From the NCBI GenBank assembly GCA_040754375.1, contig JBFMCT010000004.1, forward strand, positions 62,001 through 126,000: 64,000 nt of DNA. Direction: 5' to 3'. The DNA comes from Actinomycetota bacterium. GTDB taxonomy: Bacteria > Actinomycetota > Acidimicrobiia > Acidimicrobiales > AC-14. Positions 17,180-26,231 of this stretch are shown here, in pieces (the stretch's first letter is position 1; every line of letters starts with the position of its first letter). Under the pieces are notes generated by a model that ran no database searches, was not told where the DNA came from, and saw nothing but the letters and a program-made list of their open reading frames with translations. The translations under genes and the position numbers were made by a program.

Positions 17180-18574
17180 ATGACCAGCAGGTACCTCATC
17201 CGCACCTTCGGGTGCCAGATGAACGAGCACGACTCCGAGCGCCTGGCCGGCCTGCTGGAGGCCGACGGCTACGAGGCGACCGACGACCTCGAGCAGGCCG
17301 ACGTCGTGGTGCTCAACACCTGCTGCATCCGTGAGAACGCCGACAACAAGCTCTACGGCCATCTCGGCCACCTGAAGGCGGTCAAGGCCCGCCGGCCCGG
17401 GATGCAGATCGCGGTCGGGGGCTGCCTGGCCCAGAAGGACCGCGACCTCGTCCAGCAGCGCGCCCCCCAGGTGGACGCCGTGTTCGGGACCCACAACGTG
17501 GGCCGGGCCGTCGACCTGCTGCACGAGGCGGCCGCCGGGGGCGGCCCGGTCATGGAGATCTGGGACGAGGCCGACCTCGACGAGGAGACGGCCTTCCCCT
17601 CGGCCCTGCCCGTCCGCCGGGACGTGGCCTGGTCGGCGTGGGTGACCATCCAGATCGGCTGCGACAACGCCTGCGCCTTCTGCATCGTCCCGGCCGTGCG
17701 GGGCCGGGAGATCAGCCGCCCCTTCGGTCAGGTGGTGGCCGAGGTCGAGGCCCTGGCCGCGGCCGGCACCACCGAGGTCACCCTGCTGGGCCAGAACGTG
17801 AACTCCTACGGCCGCGACCTGGCAGCCCGGCAGTTCAAGCCCCTGTTCGCCGAGCTACTGAGCGCCGTCGGGGCTGTCGAGGGCATCCGGCGGGTGCGCT
17901 ACACCAGCCCCCACCCCAAGGACCTGAGGCCCGACACCATCGCCGCCATGGCGGCCGGCGGGGCGGTGTGCGAGCACCTCCACCTCCCCCTGCAGTCGGG
18001 CAGCGACCGGGTGCTGGCCGCCATGCACCGGGGTTACACGGCCGAGCGTTACCTGGCCCGGCTGGCGCAGGCCCGGGCCGCGATCGACGACCTGGCCGTG
18101 ACCACCGACCTCATCGTCGGGTTCCCGGGGGAGACCGACGACGACTTCGAGCGGACCCTGGAGGTGGTGGCCGAGGCCGCCTACGACAGTGCCTACACGT
18201 TCGTGTTCTCGCCCCGGTCGGGTACCGAGGCGGCCGAGCGCACCGATCAGTTCGTCCCCGCCGACGTGGTGGCCGACCGCTTCGAGCGCCTGCGGGTGGT
18301 CGTCGAGCGTTCGGCCCTGGCCCGCCACCAGGCCCGGGTCGGGCGGGTCGAGGAAGTGTTGGTCGAGGGCCCGGGTAAGAAGGGGACGGCCCTGGCCGGC
18401 CGGACCAGGCAGAACAAGCTCGTCCACTTCGCGGCGGGTGAGCGCCCCCTGCCGGCTGGCAGCTATGCCACCGTGCGGGTCACGGCGGCCGCCCCCCACC
18501 ACCTCAGCGGCGAGCTGGTGGAGGTCACGGCCCGCCCCCGGCACCGCACCCGCATCCCCGTGGTGGCCGTCTGA
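17180..18574 (+). CDS. miaB: tRNA-2-methylthio-N6-dimethylallyladenosine synthase MiaB
   Basis: 464 residues. MiaB thiomethylates isopentenyl-A37 of tRNAs reading UNN codons, acting after MiaA, which is the next gene. The N-terminal cluster domain has IRTFGCQMNEHDSERLAGLLE, LNTCCIREN and VGGCLAQ. The radical SAM triad is CDNACAFC near residue 160-167. A TRAM domain ends the protein. FGCQMN distinguishes it from RimO at 10624. Start ATG at 17180 behind a -10-like box. Thirty-five bases separate it from miaA. Confidence 0.96.
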   Translation: MTSRYLIRTFGCQMNEHDSERLAGLLEADGYEATDDLEQADVVVLNTCCIRENADNKLYGHLGHLKAVKARRPGMQIAVGGCLAQKDRDLVQQRAPQVDAVFGTHNVGRAVDLLHEAAAGGGPVMEIWDEADLDEETAFPSALPVRRDVAWSAWVTIQIGCDNACAFCIVPAVRGREISRPFGQVVAEVEALAAAGTTEVTLLGQNVNSYGRDLAARQFKPLFAELLSAVGAVEGIRRVRYTSPHPKDLRPDTIAAMAAGGAVCEHLHLPLQSGSDRVLAAMHRGYTAERYLARLAQARAAIDDLAVTTDLIVGFPGETDDDFERTLEVVAEAAYDSAYTFVFSPRSGTEAAERTDQFVPADVVADRFERLRVVVERSALARHQARVGRVEEVLVEGPGKKGTALAGRTRQNKLVHFAAGERPLPAGSYATVRVTAAAPHHLSGELVEVTARPRHRTRIPVVAV

Positions 18575-18609
18575 GGGCACCCCCGGCCTCCGGCACCCCC
18601 GCCCGCCAC

Positions 18610-19515
18610 ATGGCATTGGTGGGGCCGACGGCGTCGGGCAAGACGGCCCTGGCTGTGGCCGTGGCCCGGCGGCTGGGGAACGTGGAGCTGGTCTCGGCCG
18701 ACTCGATGGCGGTCTACCGGGGGATGGACGTCGGCACGGCCAAACCCACGGCCGCCGAGCTCGAGGGCGTGGTCGTCCACATGGTCGACGTGGCCGACCC
18801 GGCCGAGGACTACTCGGTGGCCCGTTTCCAGAACGAGGTCCGGGCGGTGGTGTACGACATCGAGTCCCGGGGCCACCGGGCGCTGCTCGTCGGGGGGACG
18901 GGGCTCTACGTCCAGGCGGTGGTCGACGGCCTGGACGTGCCCGGCTCGTGGCCCGAGCTGAGGGCCGAGCTCGAAGCCGTGGCGGCCGAGCCCGCGGGGG
19001 TGGCCACGCTCCACCGCCGGCTGGCAGCCGCCGACCCGGTGGCCGCGGCCCGCATCCACCCGGCCAACGCCCGGCGAACGGTACGGGCCCTTGAAGTCAC
19101 ACTGGGCAGTGGGCGGCCGTTCTCCTCCTTCGGGCCGGGGGTAGGCGCCTACCCTCCGAGCCGGTTCCGCCTGGCCGGGGTGTGGCTGCCGCGGGTGGCT
19201 GTGGCCGGGCGCATCGCCGCCCGCTACCGGGCCCAGGTCGAGGCCGGCTTCGTGGACGAGGTCCGGGCCCTGGCGAGCCGGCCCCGAGGCTTGTCCCGCA
19301 CCGCCCGCCAGGCTCTCGGCTACCGCGAGCTGCTGGCTCACCTGGCCGGGGAGTGCTCTTTGGCCGAGGCGATCGAGGAGGCCGGGCGCCGGACCCGCGA
19401 GCTCTCCCGGCGCCAGCGCATGTGGTTCCGACGTGACCCGCGTGTCGCCTGGTTCGGGGCGCCCGCTAACCCGGTCGCCTTACAGGCCGCGCTGCTGGAA
19501 CACTGGTCGGCCTGA
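18610..19515 (+). CDS. miaA: tRNA dimethylallyltransferase MiaA
   Basis: 301 residues. It transfers a dimethylallyl group to A37 of tRNA, the substrate for MiaB. The P-loop GPTASGKTALAVAVARRL starts at residue 5, followed by the diagnostic SADSMAVYRGMDVGTAKPT, then VGGTGLYVQAVVDGL. The C-terminal FRRDPRVAWF region is typical. ATG at 18610 sits directly before the family-conserved start. The TGA stop shares its A with the ATG of dapF (TGATG), indicating coupled translation. Confidence 0.96.
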   Translation: MALVGPTASGKTALAVAVARRLGNVELVSADSMAVYRGMDVGTAKPTAAELEGVVVHMVDVADPAEDYSVARFQNEVRAVVYDIESRGHRALLVGGTGLYVQAVVDGLDVPGSWPELRAELEAVAAEPAGVATLHRRLAAADPVAAARIHPANARRTVRALEVTLGSGRPFSSFGPGVGAYPPSRFRLAGVWLPRVAVAGRIAARYRAQVEAGFVDEVRALASRPRGLSRTARQALGYRELLAHLAGECSLAEAIEEAGRRTRELSRRQRMWFRRDPRVAWFGAPANPVALQAALLEHWSA

Positions 19516-20219
19516 TGCGCCTGCGTAAGTACCACGGACTGGGCAACGACTTCCTCGTGCTGGTCGACCGCGACGGCTCGGTGCCCGCGGGCGCGGCCAT
19601 GGCCCGCGCCCTGTGCGAGCGCCACCGGGGGGTCGGGGCCGACGGGCTCATACGGGTCACCCCCGGGCCCGACGGCCCGGTGATGGAGCTGTACAACGCC
19701 GACGGCAGCCGGGCCGAGACGAGCGGCAACGGCCTGCGCTGCGTGGCCCGGGCGGCCGTCGACGCCCGCCTGGCCACCGGGCCCGAGGTGACGATCACGA
19801 CCGATGCCGGCCCCCGCCGGGCCCGCATCCGTCCCGACGGGCTGGTCAGCGTGGAGATGGGCACGGCGACCGTGGACGGCCAGCACGTCGACATGGGCAA
19901 CCCCCACCGAGTGGAGCTGGTGGAGGACTTGGCGGCGGTTACCGGTCCTGACCGCCCTGACCTCAACGTGGAGTACGTGGTGGCTGGCCCGGGTACGGGC
20001 CAACTGTCGATGAGGGTGTTCGAGAGAGGGGTGGGCGAGACCCAGGCGTGCGGCAGTGGGGCGTGCGCGGCCGCGGCCGTGGCCCACGCCAAGGGGCTCG
20101 TCGGGCCCACCGTCACCGTGAACCAGCCTGGGGGGGCCGTGACCGTGGAGCTGGGTGACCCGGTGGTGCTGACCGGGCCGGCGGTCTTCGTGTTCGAGGC
20201 GGAGGTGCCATGGCCCTGA
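19515..20219 (+). CDS. dapF: Diaminopimelate epimerase with Cys-to-Ser at one catalytic position
   Basis: 234 residues, shorter than the usual ~275. It converts LL- to meso-diaminopimelate for lysine and peptidoglycan. Family motifs: KYHGLGNDFLVLVD, GADGLIRV, NADGSRAETSGNGLRC and GVGETQACGSGACAAA. In characterised enzymes two cysteines act as acid/base pair, in (C)GNG and in ACGSGA. The second is present (Cys179), but the first position is Ser70 (codon AGC, 19722-19724), with another Cys at 76. ATG overlaps miaA by one base; the end overlaps hflX by 10. Either a variant active site or a weakened enzyme; the rest of the fold looks intact. Confidence 0.9.
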   Translation: MRLRKYHGLGNDFLVLVDRDGSVPAGAAMARALCERHRGVGADGLIRVTPGPDGPVMELYNADGSRAETSGNGLRCVARAAVDARLATGPEVTITTDAGPRRARIRPDGLVSVEMGTATVDGQHVDMGNPHRVELVEDLAAVTGPDRPDLNVEYVVAGPGTGQLSMRVFERGVGETQACGSGACAAAAVAHAKGLVGPTVTVNQPGGAVTVELGDPVVLTGPAVFVFEAEVPWP

Positions 20220-21493
20220 TCGAAAGGGGGCGGCGGGAGACCGTCGTCCTGGTGGGCGTGGCCATCCCCCCCACGACCGTCGAGGCCGCCGAGCAGTCCC
20301 TCGAGGAGCTGGCTGCCCTGGCCGACACGGCCGGGGCGGACGAGGCCGAACGGGTCCTGCAGAGGCGCGACGAGCCCGACCCGGCCACCTTCGTGGGCAA
20401 AGGCAAGGCCCACGAACTGCGGGAGATATCCGAGACGGTGGACGCCGACACGGTCATCTTCGACGACGAGCTCAGCCCCGCTCAGAGCCGCAACCTGGAG
20501 AAGATCCTGGGCCGCACGGCCATCGACCGTACGGCCCTCATCCTGGACATCTTCGCCCAGCACGCCCACACCCAGGAGGGCAAGAACCAGGTCGAGCTGG
20601 CCCAGCTCCGTTACCGGTTGCCCCGGCTGCGGGGCCGGGGCAAGGGCCTCAGCCAGCAGTCGGGCGGCATCGGCACCCGGTTCGGCGGGGGCGAGACCAA
20701 GCTGGAGGTCGACCGCCGGCGTCTGCTGCGCCGGGTCACCAAGCTGGAGGCCGAGCTCAAGGAGCTGTCCAAGAACCGCCGTACCCAGCGCAAGGCCCGG
20801 GCCCGTTCCAACCTGTCGACCGTGGCGCTCGTCGGTTACACCAACGCTGGTAAGTCGACGGTGCTCAACCGCCTGACCGACGCCGGCGTGGTGGTCGAGG
20901 ACCGGCTGTTCGCCACCGTCGACCCCACCACCAGGCGCTTCACGCTGCCGGGGGGCGAGCCGGTGCTGCTGACCGACACCGTCGGCTTCGTGCGCAAGCT
21001 GCCCCACCAGTTGGTCGAGGCCTTCCGCTCGACGCTCGACGAGGTGATCGAAGCCGACCTGCTGCTGCACGTGGTCGACGTGTCCTCGGCCGATCCCGAG
21101 GGCCAGATCCGGGCTGTCCGTGACGTCTTGGCCGAGATCGGTGCCCACGAGGTGCCCGAGCTCATCGCCTTCAACAAGGCCGACAACCTGGCCCCTGGGA
21201 GCGACGCCCTGCTGGCCGGCCTGCGCCAGCGCCACCCGGGTTCGGTCCTCATCTCGGCCGTCACCGGCGAGGGCGTCGACGGCCTGCTGGCCGCTCTGTC
21301 CGACCGGCTGCGGGCACTGTTCCGGGTGGTCGAGCTGGTCGTGCCCTACGACCGGGGGGACGTCCTGGCCGCCGTCCACCGGGCCGGCGAGGTCCTGTCC
21401 GAAGAGCACGAGGCCGAGGCCACCCGGCTGCGGGCGAGGCTGCACGAGTCCGACGCCCCCCGTTTTGCCGAGTTCGTCCGGTCCTCCGGGTGA
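20210..21493 (+). CDS. hflX: GTPase HflX
   Basis: 427 residues. HflX is a ribosome-associated GTPase that rescues stalled or hibernating ribosomes under stress. The N-terminal domain carries FVGKGKAHEL and FDDELSPAQSRNLEK. The linker has the signature GIGTRFGGGETKLEVDRR. The G domain has GYTNAGKST (G1), DTVGFV (G3) and FNKADN (G4). The start overlaps dapF by 10 bases; the stop overlaps the GTG of the aminotransferase (GTGA). The dapF-hflX order is conserved in actinobacteria. Confidence 0.96.
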   Translation: MALIERGRRETVVLVGVAIPPTTVEAAEQSLEELAALADTAGADEAERVLQRRDEPDPATFVGKGKAHELREISETVDADTVIFDDELSPAQSRNLEKILGRTAIDRTALILDIFAQHAHTQEGKNQVELAQLRYRLPRLRGRGKGLSQQSGGIGTRFGGGETKLEVDRRRLLRRVTKLEAELKELSKNRRTQRKARARSNLSTVALVGYTNAGKSTVLNRLTDAGVVVEDRLFATVDPTTRRFTLPGGEPVLLTDTVGFVRKLPHQLVEAFRSTLDEVIEADLLLHVVDVSSADPEGQIRAVRDVLAEIGAHEVPELIAFNKADNLAPGSDALLAGLRQRHPGSVLISAVTGEGVDGLLAALSDRLRALFRVVELVVPYDRGDVLAAVHRAGEVLSEEHEAEATRLRARLHESDAPRFAEFVRSSG

Positions 21494-22620
21494 CGGCCAC
21501 TGAGGTGGGCTGGGAGCCCCCGCCTTACCCCTACGACCGCCTCGACGGCCTCAAGGCCCTGGCCGCGGCCCACGAGGGCGGGCTGGTCGACCTGTCGATC
21601 GGCACGCCCTGTGACCCGCCCCCGCGGGCGGTGGTCGAGGCCCTAGCCACCTCGGGGGCCGAGCGGGGTTACCCGGCTTCGCTGGGCAACGCCCGCTTCC
21701 GCCAGGCGGCCGTGGCCTGGATGGCCCGTCGCTTCGGGGTGGACGTGCCACCCGAGGCGGTGGCCGCCTGCGTGGGGACCAAGGAGCTGGTGGCCAGCCT
21801 GCCCCAGATGCTGCACCTGCGTTCGCCCGGGCGGGACACCGTCCTGTACCCGGCCGTGGCCTATCCCACCTACGAGATGGGCGCGGTGCTGGCCGGGTGC
21901 CGGGCCGTACCCGTCCCCGTGGACGGCCGGTGGAGGCTCGACCTGAGCGCCGTCGATGAAGCGGACGCGGCCCGTGCGCTGTGCCTGTGGGTCAACTCGC
22001 CGGGTAACCCGGCCGGCAACCTCGACGACCTGGGAGCGGCCGCCCGCTGGGGCCGGGCCCGGGGCGTTCCCGTCCTCTCGGACGAGTGCTACGCCGAGTT
22101 CACGTGGGCCGACCGCCCCCGGACGGTCCTCGAGGCCGGCCTCGATGGGGTGTTAGCCGTCCACTCGTTGTCGAAGCGTTCCAACCTGGCCGGTCTCCGG
22201 GCTGGCTTCTACGCCGGCGACCCGGCTCTGGTCCACTACCTGGGGGAGGCCCGCAAGCACGCCGGGCTGATGATGCCAGGGCCCGTCCAGGCGGCCGCAG
22301 CCGTCGCCCTCGACGACGACGGCCACGTCGACGAGCAGCGGGGCCGCTACGACGAGCGCCTGCGCTATCTCGCCGGTGCTCTGGCCGAGGCCGGGCTGCC
22401 CGCCCCACTGCCCGGGGGTTCGTTCTACCTGTGGGTGCCGGCCCCCGGCGGTGACGCGTGGGCCTTGGCCCACCGCCTGGCGGCCGACGCCGGGGCGCTG
22501 GTGTCGCCCGGTGACCTCTACGGCCCGGCGGGCGCGGGCCACGTGCGCCTGGCTGTAGTGCAACCCCTCGACCGGCTCCACCTCGTGGGCCGGCGGCTGG
22601 GCGCGCCGGCCACGGGCTGA
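21490..22620 (+). CDS. dapC: PLP-dependent aminotransferase, probable succinyldiaminopimelate transaminase
   Basis: 376 residues of fold-type I. Motifs: VDLSIGTPCDPPP near residue 33, YPASLGNARFRQAAVAWM, WVNSPGNPAGN, LSDECYAEF and SLSKRSNLAGLRAG, whose Lys near 227 should bind PLP. These agree with actinobacterial DapC, which makes N-succinyl-LL-diaminopimelate from the DapD product. Context supports this: it is coupled to dapF-hflX, and dapD and dapE are 11 kb away. Start GTG overlaps the hflX stop. A general alanine/aspartate-type aminotransferase cannot be excluded. Confidence 0.82.
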   Translation: MTATEVGWEPPPYPYDRLDGLKALAAAHEGGLVDLSIGTPCDPPPRAVVEALATSGAERGYPASLGNARFRQAAVAWMARRFGVDVPPEAVAACVGTKELVASLPQMLHLRSPGRDTVLYPAVAYPTYEMGAVLAGCRAVPVPVDGRWRLDLSAVDEADAARALCLWVNSPGNPAGNLDDLGAAARWGRARGVPVLSDECYAEFTWADRPRTVLEAGLDGVLAVHSLSKRSNLAGLRAGFYAGDPALVHYLGEARKHAGLMMPGPVQAAAAVALDDDGHVDEQRGRYDERLRYLAGALAEAGLPAPLPGGSFYLWVPAPGGDAWALAHRLAADAGALVSPGDLYGPAGAGHVRLAVVQPLDRLHLVGRRLGAPATG

Positions 22621-22621
22621 C

Positions 22622-23749
22622 TTGACCAACATCGCCTGGCGCAACCTGGCCCACGAACGCACCCGGTTCGCCATCTCGGTGGCGGGTGTCGCCCTGTCGG
22701 TCGTGCTCGTCGTCATCCTGCGGGCGCTGTACTGGGGGGTGGTGCAGGAGGCCACCCGCTACGTGCGGACCTCGGGCGCCGACCTGTGGGTCGCCCAGGA
22801 GGGCACGCCCGGCGACTTCTTGCAGTCCCGGTCGATCCTGCCGCTGGCCGCCGGGGAGGCCATCGCGGCGGTGCCGGGGGTGGTGGGCGTGGCGCCCCTG
22901 ATCAGCCGGCCCGCGGGGTTCCGGGTGGGGGCCAAGGACGCCGACCTCTTCCTGCTGGGGGCGCCCGCGGGCGGGGGAGTGGGCTGGCCCGAGGCCGTAC
23001 GCGGCCGTGACCGTCCACTGGCCCCCGGCGAGATAGCCGTCGACCGGGTGTTCGCCAAGAACTTCGACGTGAAGGTGGGCGACACCCTCGACATCGGCCC
23101 CGGCGGGCTGCGGGTGGCGGCCGTGGTCAGCGGGGGGAACGCCTTCGCTTACCAGTTCGCCTGGGCCAACCTCGACGACGTGGCTGCCATCTCGGGGGCC
23201 GCTGGGTTCACCAGCTACTTCCTGGTGACCGTGGAAGGTGGCCCCGACGTGCCGGCCGAGGCCGCCCGGCATGTCGGCGACGCCATAGTCGGGGCCGTGC
23301 CCGGCACCCAGGTGTTCGCCGGCACCGAGCTGGCCGACCGCAACTCCGACAACCTGCGCGAGGCCTTCCTGCCCGTCCTGTGGGTGCTGGTGGTGGTGGC
23401 CTTCGTGGTGGGAACGGCCGTGATCGGGCTGATCATCTACACGGCCACGCTGGAGAAGTCCCGGGAGTACGGGGTGCTGAAGGCCATCGGGTTCAGCAAC
23501 CGCAGGCTGTACGCCATCGTGTTCCAGCAGTCGATGGTGGCCGCCATGGCCGGGTTCGTCCTGGGCTGCCTTCTCAGCCTGGGCCTGGGCCCGGCCATCG
23601 AGCAGATCGTGCCCGTGTTCGTCACCGAGGTGCGCTGGCGCGACGTGGTGTTCGCCGGGACGGGGGCGCTGGCCATGGCCGTGGTGGCGTCGTTCATCCC
23701 CGCTCGGCCCGTGGCCCGCCTCGACCCCGCCGAGGTGTTCCGGGCTTGA
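22622..23749 (+). CDS. ABC transporter permease, FtsX/MacB type
   Basis: 375 residues. One N-terminal membrane helix (about 18-42) is followed by a large extracytoplasmic MacB-PCD domain (about 45-250) and three C-terminal helices (about 255-365). The coupling region [23 protein letters not shown] between the second and third helices is characteristic of DevC/FtsX permeases, which form MacB-like exporters or mechanotransmitters with an ATPase. The start is TTG one base after the aminotransferase stop. The ATPase gene overlaps its stop. The substrate is unknown, perhaps a lipid or peptide. Confidence 0.88.
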   Translation: MTNIAWRNLAHERTRFAISVAGVALSVVLVVILRALYWGVVQEATRYVRTSGADLWVAQEGTPGDFLQSRSILPLAAGEAIAAVPGVVGVAPLISRPAGFRVGAKDADLFLLGAPAGGGVGWPEAVRGRDRPLAPGEIAVDRVFAKNFDVKVGDTLDIGPGGLRVAAVVSGGNAFAYQFAWANLDDVAAISGAAGFTSYFLVTVEGGPDVPAEAARHVGDAIVGAVPGTQVFAGTELADRNSDNLREAFLPVLWVLVVVAFVVGTAVIGLIIYTATLEKSREYGVLKAIGFSNRRLYAIVFQQSMVAAMAGFVLGCLLSLGLGPAIEQIVPVFVTEVRWRDVVFAGTGALAMAVVASFIPARPVARLDPAEVFRA

Positions 23750-24411
23750 ACCCGCTGCTACGGCTCGACGGGGTGAGCAGGGTGTTCGGTTCCGGGCCCT
23801 CGCAGGTCACGGCCGTGTCCTCTGCCACCTTGGAGGTGGCGGCCGGCGAGATGGTGCTGGTCATGGGGCCGTCGGGCGCCGGCAAGTCGACTTTGCTGCA
23901 GCTCGCGGGTGCCCTGCTGCGCCCCACGGCCGGTCGGGTGTGGGTGGACGGCACCGAGGTCACGGCCCTGACCGAGAAGCGCCTACCCGCCCTGCGCCTG
24001 GCCAAGGTGGGGTTCATCTTCCAGTCCTTCCAGCTCCTGGCCAACCTGACGGCCCTGGAGAACGTTCGTATCGTGCTGGAGGCAGCCGGCTGGGAGCGGG
24101 CGGCGGCCGCCGCCCGGGCCCACGACCTGCTGGTCGGGCTCGGCCTGGGCCACCGGCTGTCGGCCCGGCCGGCCACGCTGTCGGGCGGGGAGAAGCAGCG
24201 GGTGGCGGTGGCCCGGGCCCTGGCCAACGACCCGCCCCTGGTCCTGGCGGACGAACCCACCGGCAACCTCGACTCGGCCACCGGGGCGGCCGTCATGGCC
24301 CTGCTGGCCGAAGTCCGTTCGCGGTCCAAGGCCGTGCTGTGCGCCACCCACGATGAGCGCGCCCTGGCATTGGCCGACCGGGTGGTGCGCATGGAGGACG
24401 GTCGCCTATGA
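23746..24411 (+). CDS. ABC transporter ATP-binding protein, LolD/MacB type
   Basis: 221 residues. Walker [11 protein letters not shown]-loop [18 protein letters not shown], signature [15 protein letters not shown], Walker [15 protein letters not shown], and H-loop ATHDE are all present. NLDSATG is typical of the MacB/LolD/DevA group, in agreement with the permease upstream. The start is TTG overlapping the permease stop (TTGA), so this and the permease are two consecutive TTG-initiated genes. Its end overlaps the convergent yceH by six bases. Confidence 0.92.
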   Translation: MNPLLRLDGVSRVFGSGPSQVTAVSSATLEVAAGEMVLVMGPSGAGKSTLLQLAGALLRPTAGRVWVDGTEVTALTEKRLPALRLAKVGFIFQSFQLLANLTALENVRIVLEAAGWERAAAAARAHDLLVGLGLGHRLSARPATLSGGEKQRVAVARALANDPPLVLADEPTGNLDSATGAAVMALLAEVRSRSKAVLCATHDERALALADRVVRMEDGRL

Positions 24412-25077
24412 CGGTCGCTCCCGGGAGCCACGGACCTCGGCCCGGAGCTCGGCCAGCTCGGCCTGCAGGACGGCGACGGCGTCCTCCAGGGCCTCGATGC
24501 GCTCGGTCCGGGACTGGCCGCGCGACCCGTCCCCGCCCCCCGGGGGCGAGGCCGAGGCCAGGGCCAGCTCCTCGGGGCCCACGTCGCCCGCCAGCAAGTG
24601 CGCCCACCGGGCCTCGCGGTGGCCCGGCAGGGGTGCCAGCCTCACCGCCAGCGGTGCCGGGGAACGGGTTGCCAGGCGGGCTAGGGCCTCATCCACTTCG
24701 TCGGGGCCGGCGAAGCGGTGGAGCCGTTCGGTGCGCGCCCGCAGCTCGGCCACCGTCTGGGGGCCCCGCAGCATGAGCACGGCCAGGAGCGAGACCTCGG
24801 CGTTGCCCACCCCGAGCACCTGGTCGAGCACGTGGCGGTACTTGTCGGCGCGGTTGGAGCGGCTGTGGTCGATGCGGACGAGGTTGTCGGCCCGCAGGTT
24901 GACGATGGCGTTGGACACCACGGCCTCGGTGAAGGTCACCACCGGCGAGCGGTTGGTCGTCTGGTTGCAGGCGGTCAGCAGGCCGTTCATGGTGAGGGGG
25001 TAGTTGTCGGGGGTGGTCCGTTCCTTCTCGACCAGGCACCCCAGGACCCGGACCTGGACGGGCGTCAGCGGCTGCAC
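24406..25077 (-). CDS. YceH/DUF480 family protein
   Basis: 223 residues with the DUF480 double winged-helix fold: [25 protein letters not shown] at the N-terminus, [15 protein letters not shown], and later [18 protein letters not shown] coiled-coil-like C-terminus ([25 protein letters not shown]) is typical. Function is unknown, probably nucleic acid or protein binding. GTG at 25077 is chosen because homology starts there and TACTGT lies 7 bases upstream on the same strand. The last codons overlap the convergent ABC gene. Confidence 0.85.
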   Translation of the reverse strand: MQPLTPVQVRVLGCLVEKERTTPDNYPLTMNGLLTACNQTTNRSPVVTFTEAVVSNAIVNLRADNLVRIDHSRSNRADKYRHVLDQVLGVGNAEVSLLAVLMLRGPQTVAELRARTERLHRFAGPDEVDEALARLATRSPAPLAVRLAPLPGHREARWAHLLAGDVGPEELALASASPPGGGDGSRGQSRTERIEALEDAVAVLQAELAELRAEVRGSRERPS

Positions 25078-25084
25078 CCCCGAT

Positions 25085-25090
25085 ACAGTA
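25085..25090 (-). promoter_or_regulatory. -10 element for yceH
   Basis: On the minus strand TACTGT precedes the GTG at 25077 by 7 bases, consistent with a leaderless message. Confidence 0.5.
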
Positions 25091-25111
25091 CGGACCGCCG
25101 CCCCACCCGGC

Positions 25112-25660
25112 TCAGTTGGCGTCCGGGTTGTCGGGGAAGTTGGCGAACATGGCCAGCCGGCCCCGCTGGCGGCGCAGGACGGACCGCCACAGGTTCTCGG
25201 GCTCCGACGACAGAGCGTCCTCGGGCCGGGCGTCGATGACGAACCAGGCGCCCGCCTCCACCTCGTCCTCCAGTTGCCCCGCACCCCAGCCCGCGTAGCC
25301 GGCGAACACCCGGATGCCCTGGAGCCCGGCGGACACCTCGCCGGGGTCGACCGACAGGTCCACGGTGCCGACCGCCCCCACCACCGGCTCCCAGGCGGGC
25401 GAGGGTTCGTCGGGCCACGACCGGCCCAGGCAGATGGCCCCGTCGGGCGACACCGGGCCGCCGTCGAACACCACCGCCGGTTCGAGGGCCAGCCGGTGCC
25501 AACCGGGGAGCGGGTCGCCCACGTCGGTGGCCGTAGGCCGGTTGAGGACCACGCCCGCGGCCCCGTCGTCGCCGTGCTCGAGGACGAGCACCACCGTGCC
25601 GTCGAAGTTGGGGTCGACGAGGACGGGCGAGGCCACCAGCAGACGGCCCCTGAGCGACAT
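25112..25660 (-). CDS. YqgE/AlgH family protein
   Basis: 182 residues from ATG at 25660. The family pattern is clear: SLRGRLLVASPVLVDPNFDGTVVLVLEHGDDGAAGVVLNRP at the start, VFDGGPVSPDG in the middle and FAGYAGWGAGQLEDEVEAGAWFV near residue 115-140. This GYAGW-x2-GQLE stretch is the DUF179 hallmark. AlgH/YqgE has no agreed biochemical role; links to alginate regulation and stress are reported in other phyla. It is followed by yceH in the same direction after 34 bases. Confidence 0.93.
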   Translation of the reverse strand: MSLRGRLLVASPVLVDPNFDGTVVLVLEHGDDGAAGVVLNRPTATDVGDPLPGWHRLALEPAVVFDGGPVSPDGAICLGRSWPDEPSPAWEPVVGAVGTVDLSVDPGEVSAGLQGIRVFAGYAGWGAGQLEDEVEAGAWFVIDARPEDALSSEPENLWRSVLRRQRGRLAMFANFPDNPDAN

Positions 25661-25830
25661 CACGGCCGGCCAGGCGCCCGGAGCCGGCGGGAGGGCTCGA
25701 CTTCGGGGGCAGTCGGAGGGCGGTCCATGGTCGGGCGATGGGCGGCCGGGCCGCCGGCGCGGGACACTACCAGCGCCCGGCCAGGTCCCTGCCGAGCGGC
25801 GGCCCTTGCCTCCCGGGCCCAGGTCACGAA

Positions 25831-25836
25831 TACTCT
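25831..25836 (+). promoter_or_regulatory. -10 element for the gene at 25842
   Basis: TACTCT precedes the GTG at 25842 by 5 bases, matching TANNNT and leaderless initiation. Confidence 0.5.
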
Positions 25837-25841
25837 TGGCC

Positions 25842-26147
25842 GTGATCCGCAAGACGGCCGCCGACCTCCAGGTGGGCGACACGTTCTACCGGGAGACGTA
25901 CAAGCCGCCCACCCCTGGCGTCGACTGGAAGTACACGGTCCTGCGCCTGCAGCGCGTCCCCCAGCGAGACTTCTTCGGCAAGCTGTCCGAGCGGGTGGAG
26001 GTGTCCTGCGAGAACCACCTCCTGGGCCCGGCCCAGCTCAGCTTGGGGATCGAAGAGACCGTCTGGCTCACCGAGCCCGACCCGCCCCGGCCCCCCGACC
26101 GCTCCTCGGGCCGGGGCCTAGGTTGGCGGTTCCGCCGCCACGACTGA
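25842..26147 (+). CDS. Small hypothetical protein
   Basis: 101 residues, no recognised family. The sequence IRKTAADLQVGDTFYRETYKPP and WKYTVLRLQRVPQRDFFGKLSERVEV suggests a compact beta-rich fold, with a basic Pro/Arg tail (PPDRSSGRGLGWRFRRHD). No signal peptide or membrane segment. The GTG start is selected by the -10 box five bases upstream. It stands divergent from algH, and a tandem 13-base repeat follows it. Confidence 0.6.
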   Translation: MIRKTAADLQVGDTFYRETYKPPTPGVDWKYTVLRLQRVPQRDFFGKLSERVEVSCENHLLGPAQLSLGIEETVWLTEPDPPRPPDRSSGRGLGWRFRRHD

Positions 26148-26162
26148 CAGCCCAAAGCCGTC

Positions 26163-26216
26163 CGATGGACACCGGCGATGGACACCGGCGATGGACACCG
26201 GCGATGGGCACATTGG
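26163..26216. repeat. Tandem 13-base direct repeat
   Basis: Three perfect copies of CGATGGACACCGG (26163-26175, 26176-26188, 26189-26201) and a diverged fourth copy (26202-26216), followed by another CGAT. It lies between the small hypothetical gene and the end of the toxin gene, at one edge of the lower-GC island. It may be an expansion, a binding array or a scar of insertion. Confidence 0.85.
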
Positions 26217-26231
26217 CGATCGGGTGCCAAG

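Noticed and set aside
26163-26216. CRISPR array
   Set aside because: The 13-base units are directly adjacent without spacers, and no cas genes are present.
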